DNA of 28,308 nucleotides from a virus: the IMG/VR virus record IMGVR_UViG_3300040751_000568, positions 1 to 28,308 of that record. The stretch is one strand, 5' to 3'. The notes under the pieces are model-generated. The model had not been told where the DNA came from. It saw nothing but the letters and a program-made list of their open reading frames with translations, and did not search any database. Positions 16,767 through 23,283 of the stretch are shown here, in pieces. Made by a program: the position numbers and the translations under genes. Numbering within the stretch: the first letter of the stretch is position 1; each line of letters starts with the position of its first letter.

Positions 16767-17333
16767 ATGGCTATTACTATAGACACAAGTGCAATAAGCG
16801 GAATTGATGAACTATATCCTGTCGCAGGACAAGATAACGATTCGCAAGGATTTAGAGATAATTTTAATACTATCAAAACACAGTTAAATGCAGCTGCTAC
16901 AGACTTATCAGCATTAGATACTAATACTGCAAAGTTAAATGTCAATAATGACTTTAACGGTAATAACATTACTGAAGCAAACTTCATTGCTAACACAGAA
17001 GAAGTTAATAACATTGGCAATGTAACTGCTAGTCAGAATATTAACTGGGATGAAGGAAATTATCAAACAATTCAAGCAGGTGCAGACATTACACTGACTT
17101 TAACTAATTGGCCAGCGACAGGCAAAATGGGTCGCCTACGAATGGTATGTACCGGTGACGGTACACCAAGAGAAATAACTTGGGCCGCAGGTGGTGGTGG
17201 ATCCATTAAAAAAGATAATAATTTTCCTGTATCATTTGATGTTCAAAGCGCCACTGATCCACTAATTGTTGACTTTTGGACTAGCAATGCAGGGTTAACA
17301 GTATACGCAAAATATGTAGGCGAATTTACATAA
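16767..17333 (+). CDS. Small fibre-like virion protein
   Basis: A 188-aa protein. Its N-terminus (ELYPVAGQDNDSQGFRDNF, then NTIKTQLNAAATDLSAL) looks like a distant version of the fibre anchor, ending in a coiled-coil-like helix. A beta-rich C-terminal half follows (ITLTLTNWPATGKMGRLRM, then GTPREITWAAGGGG, then VDFWTSNAGLTVYAKYVGEF), which resembles the C-terminal domain of short phage fibre proteins. A late promoter stands in front, and the next gene's ATG follows one base after its stop. It is probably structural and tail-linked; the exact role is not known. Confidence 0.65.
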   Translation: MAITIDTSAISGIDELYPVAGQDNDSQGFRDNFNTIKTQLNAAATDLSALDTNTAKLNVNNDFNGNNITEANFIANTEEVNNIGNVTASQNINWDEGNYQTIQAGADITLTLTNWPATGKMGRLRMVCTGDGTPREITWAAGGGGSIKKDNNFPVSFDVQSATDPLIVDFWTSNAGLTVYAKYVGEFT

Positions 17334-17334
17334 A

Positions 17335-17568
17335 ATGAATCATCCGCTAATAGAAAATTATCGAGATCTTTCTGATGTTGATCTCCAAGAAAGAATATCA
17401 AATCTTTCAACCAAATATTGGCAAACGCAAAATCCAGATGTAAGATCACAAATGATGCTTATTTTAGACGAGCTGAAAGAAGAATTTAGAAGTAGAAACC
17501 AAAAAAATCTGCAAAATAATTCTGAAGATGGTAATAAAGATCTTGACAGTTTAATCAATATCAGTTAA
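17335..17568 (+). CDS. Small helical protein, unknown function (77 aa)
   Basis: Begins one base after the fibre-like gene's stop, so it is probably translated by coupling. The protein is charged and predicted helical (DLSDVDLQERISNLSTKYWQ, then MMLILDELKEEFRSRNQ) and ends in an acidic, asparagine-rich tail. The pattern of a short two-helix hairpin is common among small conserved proteins of T4-like marine phages, but no function is recognised. Its 3' end contains the TTGACA box of a candidate promoter for the next gene. Confidence 0.65.
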   Translation: MNHPLIENYRDLSDVDLQERISNLSTKYWQTQNPDVRSQMMLILDELKEEFRSRNQKNLQNNSEDGNKDLDSLINIS

Positions 17569-17571
17569 ACT
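17543..17571 (+). promoter_or_regulatory. Candidate sigma-70 promoter before the DnaE-like gene
   Basis: A perfect TTGACA (17543-17548) is followed after 17 bases by TAAACT (17566-17571), which matches TATAAT at four of six positions. The predicted start would fall on or next to the ATG at 17578, as seen at uvsE. The weak -10 keeps confidence moderate. Confidence 0.4.
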
Positions 17572-17577
17572 ATATAC

Positions 17578-18135
17578 ATGCTTATGAAAACAGACTCTCT
17601 AGGAATACCACGATTTAGTAACCGCGATCTTATCGATATGATCTATACAGGTCATGCGGACAAAGTCCATGTAGTATTATGTGATGCAAACGACGATGTA
17701 GACCGGTTCAATGCCGCTATGGAAGAACAAGGCCTTAGCAAACTACAAAAGTATATCCCATTAGATGTAGATCAACAGACTTTTGACGGTGTATGTCAAA
17801 GTGAATGGTTCATGCCTGATGAATATAAAGAGATTAATCCAAATAAATGGTTAGAAGCAAAACTAATGGAAAAACTACAAATACAAGATCCTGTGGCTTT
17901 GCGTGATACACAAGAATGGATCCGTGTAACCGAAGAACTTACAGAATACTTTGGTCGTGGTATGTATCCATTATTACAGTATATGATATATCTTGTAGAC
18001 TTCATGCGTGAGAATGATATTGTATGGGGTGTAGGACGTGGATCAAGTGTGGCAAGTTATGTGTTGTATTTGATAGGTGTACATAGAATAAATTCAATCC
18101 AGTTTGACCTGGATTGGAGAGAGTTCTTAAGATAA
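17578..18135 (+). CDS. DnaE/PolC-like fragment without catalytic aspartates
   Basis: A 185-aa protein. Its last 45 residues (LVDFMRENDIVWGVGRGSS, then VASYVLYLIGVHRINSIQFD) match the C-family DNA polymerase III alpha palm segment. In the bacterial enzyme this segment reads GPGRGSxAGSLVAY...DPLxFDLLFERFLN and contains the nucleotide-binding GS motif. The phage gene stops at WREFLR, just before the family's catalytic PDFDVDF. The N-terminal part (SLGIPRFSNRDLIDMIYTG) resembles the linker before the palm. No remaining polymerase sequence follows in any frame; a strong ribosome site (AAGGAGG) and a new gene begin within 28 bases. It cannot polymerise DNA alone. It may bind host polymerase parts, primer or nucleotide, or be a re-used fold (inference). 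The start could be ATG 17578 or 17584. Confidence 0.7.
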   Translation: MLMKTDSLGIPRFSNRDLIDMIYTGHADKVHVVLCDANDDVDRFNAAMEEQGLSKLQKYIPLDVDQQTFDGVCQSEWFMPDEYKEINPNKWLEAKLMEKLQIQDPVALRDTQEWIRVTEELTEYFGRGMYPLLQYMIYLVDFMRENDIVWGVGRGSSVASYVLYLIGVHRINSIQFDLDWREFLR

Positions 18136-18162
18136 GTAATTTAAACTAAGGAGGTATTAACA

Positions 18163-18498
18163 ATGCCAATGAAACAAACAGGTCGCAAAGTTTATAAATC
18201 AATGCAAGGTAAACAAATTGATATGGACTTATTGCGTCAAAAAAACGAACTTACTCCAGCAGTAGGTAACGCTAAAGTAAATGCAAGAGGCGATGAATTA
18301 GGACCAGGTGGTAAAATTATTAGAACTAGAGAACAGATTTTATCCGATCATCAAACTAATCATCCAGGTGTTCCAAATGAAATTGCTGTTGCAAAGCCAA
18401 AAAAAGACGAGATGGCACAAGAATCTGATCCGTTAGTTGTCGAAGATGACGAGTGGGTTGAAGACGAAGACGGTAATTTTGTTGCAAAGGAGAATTAA
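18163..18498 (+). CDS. Conserved acidic-tailed phage protein, unknown function
   Basis: A 111-aa protein after a perfect ribosome site (AAGGAGG, 18148-18154). The N-terminal half is basic (MPMKQTGRKVYKSMQGKQID) and contains the compact segment NARGDELGPGG. The C-terminal half is acidic (VVEDDEWVEDEDGNFV). There is no cysteine, membrane segment or known catalytic motif. The opposed charges suggest a small adaptor or disordered protein, possibly virion-associated. It lies directly before the gp31-like gene with a 2-base gap, so the two are probably co-translated. Function is not recognised. Confidence 0.65.
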   Translation: MPMKQTGRKVYKSMQGKQIDMDLLRQKNELTPAVGNAKVNARGDELGPGGKIIRTREQILSDHQTNHPGVPNEIAVAKPKKDEMAQESDPLVVEDDEWVEDEDGNFVAKEN

Positions 18499-18500
18499 CA

Positions 18501-18899
18501 TTGCCTAAAATTAAAGGACAATTACGAGCTATAAAAAACAGAGTACTAGTTTGTGACATGCACTTTGGTGAACAGAAAACTGCTAGTGGGTTGATTATTA
18601 AAGATGACAATGGATCAACTCGCGGCATTTATCCCCGTTGGGGAAAAGTTTATGGCAAAGGTCCAGAAAACAATGACGACTATAATGTTGGAGACTGGAT
18701 CCTAGTTGAACACGGTAGATGGACACGAGGTGTCGAACTAGACGATGGCACAGGCGAAAAAACTGTACGCATGGTTGAAGCAGAAAGTATACTAGCATAT
18801 TCAGAAGAAAAACCAAGCGATGTTCAAATAGGTGGAGAATATGCCGACGGTGAACATGCTACCGTTGACCCACAATCATTTATTAACCCACAACATTAA
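18501..18899 (+). CDS. 31: gp31/GroES-like co-chaperonin
   Basis: A 132-aa GroES-fold protein that would replace host GroES on the GroEL ring for folding of the major capsid protein, as T4 gp31 does. The GroES-like features are the N-terminal strand AIKNRVLVCD, a long mobile loop with HFGEQKTASGLI (residues 21-33), a GKVYGKGPEN turn, YNVGDWILVEHGRWTRG, and a C-terminal strand MVEAESILAY. The start codon is TTG at 18501 behind AAGGAGAA (18487-18494); no ATG fits upstream. About 20 residues longer than T4 gp31, with an acidic tail rich in E and D. It lies in a run with MazG. Confidence 0.8.
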   Translation: MPKIKGQLRAIKNRVLVCDMHFGEQKTASGLIIKDDNGSTRGIYPRWGKVYGKGPENNDDYNVGDWILVEHGRWTRGVELDDGTGEKTVRMVEAESILAYSEEKPSDVQIGGEYADGEHATVDPQSFINPQH

Positions 18900-18908
18900 G
18901 AGGCTATC

Positions 18909-19313
18909 TTGACCCAAGTAGATTTAAACAAATACAAAGATTTCGTAGAAGAAGTAACCAGTGACGAAAGCAACACAGTTGCTGCTATGTCACATAGGAT
19001 GATAGAGATTTCTGAAAAAGTAAACCCTTCTCTATTACTAACTGGAGCCATAGGCATAGCAAGCGAAGGAGGCGAATTTGCAGAAATTGTTAAAAAATGT
19101 ATATTCCAAGGCAAACCAATGGATGACGAAACTGTCTTTCATTGCAAACGAGAACTTGGCGATATTATGTGGTATTGGATTAATAGTTGCCGGGCATTGG
19201 ATCTCGATCCTAATGAAGTCGTAGCAGAGAATGTAAACAAACTTAAGGCTCGTTATCCAGGTGGTGAGTTTGATGTACACTATTCAGAAAACCGTAAAGA
19301 AGGAGATTTGTAA
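18909..19313 (+). CDS. mazG: MazG nucleotide pyrophosphohydrolase
   Basis: A 134-aa single-domain MazG. The metal-binding pattern is visible as EGGEFAEIVKK (ExxE type) and ELGDIMWYW (ExxD type), with the closing NKLKARYPGGEF motif. It hydrolyses nucleoside triphosphates to monophosphates. In marine phages MazG has been proposed to act on (p)ppGpp or to recycle host nucleotides; substrate cannot be read here. The start is TTG 18909 behind AAGAGG (18898-18903). The stop is immediately followed by the ATG of the BI-1 gene (TAAATG), so the two are coupled. Confidence 0.9.
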   Translation: MTQVDLNKYKDFVEEVTSDESNTVAAMSHRMIEISEKVNPSLLLTGAIGIASEGGEFAEIVKKCIFQGKPMDDETVFHCKRELGDIMWYWINSCRALDLDPNEVVAENVNKLKARYPGGEFDVHYSENRKEGDL

Positions 19314-19982
19314 ATGAATACAATTACTGAAACCCGTGTAGCCTACGATGAAGGCTTACGAAACTTTATGATCAACATGTACAACCACACAGCCGCAGGT
19401 TTGGGTGTAAGTGGAGTTGTAGCATGGTTAACTTACTCAACTGGCGCACTATACGCAATGGGCAGTCTAATGTGGCTGTTTATGCTTGCTCCATTGGGCA
19501 TGATTCTTTACTACAGTTTCGCAGGTCAAAACTGGAGCAAGGACACACTAACAAAATTTTATTACATCTTTACAGCAGTAATGGGTGTAAGTCTAAGTAC
19601 AATCTTTGCTGTCTACACAGCCTACAGTATTGTACAAGTATTCTTTATAACAGCCGCAACATTTGCGAGTGCTAGTTTGTACGGATATACGACCAAGAAA
19701 GACCTCACAAGTTTTGGTAGTTTTCTAATCGTAGGACTTATCGGTATTGTCATTGCTAGTGTTGTTAACTTATTCTTACAAAGCACAGGAATGCAGTTTG
19801 TAATTAGTATACTAGGCGTTCTTATCTTTACAGGTCTTACAGCCTGGGACACTCAAAATGCCAAAACAATGTATCTACAGTATCAAGACAGTAGTATGGG
19901 CATTCGTTTTGCATTAAGTTTATATCTAAACTTTATAAATCTATTTCAAATGCTATTGCATCTTATTGGCAATAGAGAATAA
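19314..19982 (+). CDS. Bax inhibitor-1 / YccA-family membrane protein
   Basis: A 222-aa protein with about seven hydrophobic helices (near residues 27-48, 50-68, 80-101, 105-124, 134-155, 160-177 and 196-218). The C-terminal signature is that of the BI-1 (TMBIM) family: TGLTAWDTQNAKTMY, then SLYLNFINLFQMLL. In bacterial members such as YetJ two aspartates in the last two helices control a pH-dependent calcium leak. Here the first is kept (Asp179) but the second is Asn206, where LYLDFINLF is usual. It lies in the inner membrane, directly coupled to mazG, with AAGGAG (19300-19305) upstream. Possible roles are ion leak, modulation of host FtsH-type proteolysis as for YccA, or timing of lysis; all are inference. 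Confidence 0.88.
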   Translation: MNTITETRVAYDEGLRNFMINMYNHTAAGLGVSGVVAWLTYSTGALYAMGSLMWLFMLAPLGMILYYSFAGQNWSKDTLTKFYYIFTAVMGVSLSTIFAVYTAYSIVQVFFITAATFASASLYGYTTKKDLTSFGSFLIVGLIGIVIASVVNLFLQSTGMQFVISILGVLIFTGLTAWDTQNAKTMYLQYQDSSMGIRFALSLYLNFINLFQMLLHLIGNRE

Positions 19983-19991
19983 GAGGTTAAC

Positions 19992-20570
19992 TTGAATTAT
20001 GAAAAAGACCGCAAAATACTTGCGGATGTAGACGGTGTCTTGCTCGATTGGGAATCAGCATTTGATGCTTGGATGAATGAAAACGGGGGTGCTATAAAAA
20101 ACCCTTATGAATATAAACAAACTATAAGATATGGTATAGATAAAGACCGTGCAGATAGAGCAGTGAAGCAATTTAATGAAAGTGCTTGGATCGGGTATCT
20201 TAAACCATTAAGAGACAGCGTAAGTGCATTAGAGTATCTTGCTTCAAAACATTGGCATATTGAATGTATCACTAGCCTTAGTAAAGACCACTGGGCTGGA
20301 GAATTAAGACGATCAAACCTTAAGAAGTGGTTTGGACAAACTATTCGTAGATGTCAATGTATTGAAACCGGCGGCGATAAAGATGAATATTTACAAGAGT
20401 TTGAACCAGGACATTGGTGGATTGAAGACAAGCCTGAAAACTGTATTGCAGGTCTAAACGCAGGACATCGTCCAATTCTTATAGATCATCCTTATAACCA
20501 AGATTTTGAACACCCTGATGTAGTGCGTGTTAAGAATTGGCAAGAAATCATTGAATTAATTGCAGAATAG
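19992..20570 (+). CDS. HAD-superfamily phosphatase (5'-nucleotidase-like)
   Basis: A 192-aa protein. HAD motif I is DVDGVLLDW (Asp12 nucleophile, Asp14 acid/base). Motif II is probably ITSLSKD (Ser/Thr after a hydrophobic strand). Motif IV is WWIEDKPENC, where Asp replaces the usual GDxxxD by the ED pair seen in the 5'(3')-deoxyribonucleotidase group. Motif III is likely a lysine in the GDKDEYL area. The likely role is dephosphorylation of deoxynucleoside monophosphates, fitting the nearby mazG and thyX, but the substrate is not proven by sequence. It uses a TTG start at 19992 behind AAGAGG (19981-19986); the ATG 7 bases later is out of frame. Confidence 0.72.
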   Translation: MNYEKDRKILADVDGVLLDWESAFDAWMNENGGAIKNPYEYKQTIRYGIDKDRADRAVKQFNESAWIGYLKPLRDSVSALEYLASKHWHIECITSLSKDHWAGELRRSNLKKWFGQTIRRCQCIETGGDKDEYLQEFEPGHWWIEDKPENCIAGLNAGHRPILIDHPYNQDFEHPDVVRVKNWQEIIELIAE

Positions 20571-20572
20571 AC

Positions 20573-20601
20573 TTGACTCTTAGAAGTTTATACGCTATAA
20601 T
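20573..20601 (+). promoter_or_regulatory. Sigma-70-type promoter before the dexA-gp44 operon
   Basis: TTGACT (20573-20578) and a perfect TATAAT (20596-20601) with a 17-base spacer, the same -35 variant and spacing as at 844-872. The predicted start near 20608 leaves a leader of about 20 bases with TAGGAG (20615-20620) before the TTG start of dexA. Confidence 0.8.
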
Positions 20602-20627
20602 GTATATAAACTAATAGGAGTATTATT

Positions 20628-21173
20628 TTGGCGACACACGGTATGATTGACTTGGAAACACTTGGCGTAGAGCCTGATAGTGTTATTATGACATTAGGCG
20701 CTATTAAGTTTGATCCATTTTCTGATGCAGAGCCGCATACTCCGTTATATTTGCGTGGCGATGTAGAAGAACAATCAGAAGACCTTGGAAGAAGTATTGA
20801 TGAAAATACACTTGCTTGGTGGGGAAGACAGTCACAATCAATTCAAGACGAAGCATTTGGAGATCATTCAGATAGAGTTACAACTGCTGAAATGACAAGG
20901 CAACTTAACAAGTGGTGTGTAGGATTAGATTATATTTGGTGTCAAGGTCCAACATTTGACTTTGTAATACTACAGCATTTATACAAAAATATTGGTAAGC
21001 CTGCTCCATGGAACTATTGGCAAATTAGAGACAGTCGTACATTGTTTGCTATGATGCCCCAAGATCCACGCAGAGCAATACAAGAAGAGCTACATAATGC
21101 ACTAGCTGACTGTTATTATCAGGCTAAGTGTGTACAACAATCATATAAACACTTTGGAGTAAAGGCAAGATGA
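20628..21173 (+). CDS. dexA: DexA-like 3'-5' exonuclease (DEDDh)
   Basis: A 181-aa DnaQ-fold exonuclease. The acidic metal residues are Asp8 and Glu10 (MIDLETLG), Asp111 (GPTFDFVIL), and His156/Asp161 (HNALADCYYQ), which gives the DEDDh order. The spacing and short length resemble T4 DexA, which degrades single-stranded DNA. The likely role is breakdown of host DNA or trimming of ends during replication and recombination. The start is TTG 20628 with TAGGAG at the right distance. The stop overlaps the gp44 ATG by four bases (ATGA). First gene of the operon under a consensus early promoter. Confidence 0.85.
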   Translation: MATHGMIDLETLGVEPDSVIMTLGAIKFDPFSDAEPHTPLYLRGDVEEQSEDLGRSIDENTLAWWGRQSQSIQDEAFGDHSDRVTTAEMTRQLNKWCVGLDYIWCQGPTFDFVILQHLYKNIGKPAPWNYWQIRDSRTLFAMMPQDPRRAIQEELHNALADCYYQAKCVQQSYKHFGVKAR

Positions 21174-22084
21174 AAGAATTATGGGTAGAAAAGTACCGTC
21201 CTAAAACAGTAGACGGTTATGTGTTTCGAGATGAAGCACAACGATCACAAGTAAAAAACTGGATCAAAGACAAAACAATCCCGCACTTGTTGTTTTCAGG
21301 CAATGCTGGTATTGGCAAGACAACACTTGCAAAATTATTATTTAATGAATTAGAAATTAATGATTTAGATGTGCTAGAAATTAACGCATCACGAACAAAC
21401 TCAGTAGATGACGTTCGTGATAAGATTGTTAACTTTGTACAAATGATTCCGTTTGGTGACTTTAAGGTAGTGTTGCTAGATGAGGCTGATTATTTGAGTC
21501 CAAACGCACAGGCTGCTTTGCGTGGTGTTATGGAGGAGTATCATACGACAGCAAGGTTTATTTTAACTTGTAACTATCCTAACAAAATTATTCCAGCAAT
21601 ACATAGTCGCTGTCAAGGTTTCCATATTGCTAAGATTGACCAAACAGAGTTTACAGCAAGAGTTGCAGAGATTCTTATTACAGAAGGTGTAACTCCGGAC
21701 TTGGATACGCTAGACACATATGTAAAAGCAACCTACCCAGACTTGCGTAAGTGTATCAACATGGTGCAAATGAATGTACAGGACAACAGTTTGCTAAAAC
21801 CTAATGAAGGCGACACAGGAGAAACTGATTGGAAACTGGATATGGTAGAACTGTTTAAAGCAGGCAAGATCCAAGATGCTCGTAAACTGCTATGTGGCGC
21901 AGTGCGTCCAGAAGAAATGGAAGAAATTTATCGTTGGTTATATGACAACATTGAACTGTTCGGTGATGAAGAAAAACAAGATACCGCAGTACTAACGATT
22001 AAACAAGGATTAGTAGACCATACACTGGTTGTGGATCCAGAAATTAACTTAGCGGCAACGCTGATTAGATTAGCGAGGTTATAG
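21170..22084 (+). CDS. 44: Sliding-clamp loader ATPase subunit, gp44-like
   Basis: A 304-aa AAA+ ATPase of the RFC small-subunit type that loads the phage sliding clamp. Seen in order: the N-terminal [16 protein letters not shown] box, Walker A GNAGIGKT (44-51), Walker B VLLDEAD (101-107), sensor 1 LTCNYPNKI (132-140) and the arginine-finger SRC (146-148). The C-terminal part is helical, as in the clamp-loader collar. The length is close to T4 gp44 (319 aa). Coupled to dexA in front and to the ferredoxin gene behind (one-base overlap, TAGTG). The usual partner, gp62, is not in the neighbouring position, where the ferredoxin gene lies. Confidence 0.93.
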   Translation: MKELWVEKYRPKTVDGYVFRDEAQRSQVKNWIKDKTIPHLLFSGNAGIGKTTLAKLLFNELEINDLDVLEINASRTNSVDDVRDKIVNFVQMIPFGDFKVVLLDEADYLSPNAQAALRGVMEEYHTTARFILTCNYPNKIIPAIHSRCQGFHIAKIDQTEFTARVAEILITEGVTPDLDTLDTYVKATYPDLRKCINMVQMNVQDNSLLKPNEGDTGETDWKLDMVELFKAGKIQDARKLLCGAVRPEEMEEIYRWLYDNIELFGDEEKQDTAVLTIKQGLVDHTLVVDPEINLAATLIRLARL

Positions 22085-22437
22085 TGACTTACTTAGTAAC
22101 AGATAATTGTATTAAATGCAAACATATGGATTGTGTAGATGTTTGTCCTGTTGACTGCTTTTACGAAGGCGAAAACATGTTAGTAATCAATCCACTTGAA
22201 TGTATAGATTGTGGAGTATGCGAGCCAGAGTGTCCTGTGGATGCTATAGTTCCTGACAACGCACTCGACCCAGAAAAGCAAGCATATTGGGAACTTTTCA
22301 ATCAACGCTATTCAAACGAATGGCCTAACATTACAGAAAAGCGTCCAGAAGATGTGCCTGCTGATGCCGACCAATGGAATGGTGTGGAAAATAAAGTAGA
22401 GGAACATTTTAGTGAAAAACCAGGAAAAGGTGACTAG
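22084..22437 (+). CDS. fdxA: 7Fe ferredoxin (FdxA / Azotobacter FdI type)
   Basis: A 117-aa electron carrier with one 3Fe-4S and one 4Fe-4S cluster. The cysteines Cys9, 12, 17, 21, 25, 40, 43, 46 and 50 align one for one with the nine cysteines in the N-terminal half of the 7Fe ferredoxin FdI of Azotobacter (shifted by one residue). The CxxC before Cys17, the CPVDCFYEG segment and the [13 protein letters not shown] block are hallmarks. The C-terminal WPNITEK and DADQWNGV segments also match that family, so this is not a plant-type 2Fe-2S ferredoxin. It starts with GTG 22084, overlapping the gp44 stop. It lies between replication genes and thyX. Cytoplasmic; its redox partner is not identified. 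Confidence 0.93.
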   Translation: MTYLVTDNCIKCKHMDCVDVCPVDCFYEGENMLVINPLECIDCGVCEPECPVDAIVPDNALDPEKQAYWELFNQRYSNEWPNITEKRPEDVPADADQWNGVENKVEEHFSEKPGKGD

Positions 22438-22612
22438 GAATAAGTCACTAATAAATGATATTGTAAGGATAAATGTATTAGAAGAAGAAGTAGAATATTA
22501 TAAAACTCTGCTTCAACCACATGACACAGGTCACATACACACAGCAATAAGTTTTATAAGAGATAGAATTCGCATTTTAAAAGGAGCAAAAAAAGAATGG
22601 CCGTTCGAATAG
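22412..22612 (+). CDS. Small coiled-coil protein, unknown function (66 aa)
   Basis: Starts with GTG 22412 after AGAGGAA (22399-22405) and overlaps the ferredoxin gene by 26 bases and thyX by 16, a linked arrangement. The protein has two helices ([17 protein letters not shown] and [16 protein letters not shown]) joined by QPHDTGHI; the helix-turn-helix hairpin with a TGHIHT turn looks conserved rather than random. No known function. Its position within the dexA-thyX operon suggests a small partner protein of replication or nucleotide metabolism (inference). Confidence 0.65.
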   Translation: MKNQEKVTRNKSLINDIVRINVLEEEVEYYKTLLQPHDTGHIHTAISFIRDRIRILKGAKKEWPFE

Positions 22613-23283
22613 TAAGTTACTCACAACCCTCAAACGATTTTGAAGATCAAGGACTAGAAAATATTCAAGATTTAATTGCATTCTGTGCAAGGGTATCAAA
22701 TCCTAGTAACCAAATGAATCAGGAAACTAGCGAAAAATTAATTAAGTATTTGATCAAACATGCACACTGGTCACCGCTTGAAATGGTAAGTGCTTGTTTA
22801 GAGATTGATACTACTCGCGATATTGCACACCAGATTGTACGACATCGTAGTTTTGCCTTTCAAGAGTTTAGTCAGCGTTATGCTGATCCAAAAGAGTTTG
22901 GTAATCAGTTTGTTATCCGTGATGCAAGGCTGCAGGATGAAAAGAATAGGCAGAATTCAATCGAGACCGATGACCTACAATTACATGCCCAATGGGAGAA
23001 CCAACAGCGTAATGTTATTGATGCTGCCAAAAAGGCATACGAATGGGCGATTGACAATGGCATTGCAAAAGAACAAGCCCGTGCAGTACTGCCGGAAGGT
23101 AACACAAAAACAAGATTGTATATGAATGGCACTTTGCGTAGTTGGATTCACTATATTGAATTGCGTGGCGCTAACGGTACACAAAAAGAACATATGGATA
23201 TTGCACATGCTTGTGCTAAAGTAATTGCAGAAATTTTTCCGTTAGCAGAACAATTAAATGTCAGTAATACAGGAAATACATAA
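22597..23283 (+). CDS. thyX: Flavin-dependent thymidylate synthase ThyX
   Basis: Makes dTMP from dUMP with FAD, NADPH and methylene-tetrahydrofolate. A 228-aa protein, typical length. The family motif RHRx7S is present (Arg82-His83-Arg84, Ser92, in RHRSFAFQEFSQRYAD). The N-terminal HAHWSPLEMVS segment (55-65) and the MNGTLRSWIHYIELR segment, which forms the dUMP-binding region in known ThyX, are also present. Replaces classical ThyA, as in many marine phages. Ribosome site AAAAGGAGC (22578-22586) upstream; the gene is coupled to its neighbours on both sides. Confidence 0.95.
   Translation: MAVRIVSYSQPSNDFEDQGLENIQDLIAFCARVSNPSNQMNQETSEKLIKYLIKHAHWSPLEMVSACLEIDTTRDIAHQIVRHRSFAFQEFSQRYADPKEFGNQFVIRDARLQDEKNRQNSIETDDLQLHAQWENQQRNVIDAAKKAYEWAIDNGIAKEQARAVLPEGNTKTRLYMNGTLRSWIHYIELRGANGTQKEHMDIAHACAKVIAEIFPLAEQLNVSNTGNT

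Noticed and set aside
18133-18162. Frameshift or sequencing error cutting the DnaE-like gene short.
   Set aside because: No DnaE continuation is found in any frame after 18135, and the next gene begins with its own strong ribosome site.
22805-23208. Frames overlapping thyX (22805-23125 plus; 22905-23132 and 22981-23208 minus).
   Set aside because: Shadows of the strongly conserved thyX frame.
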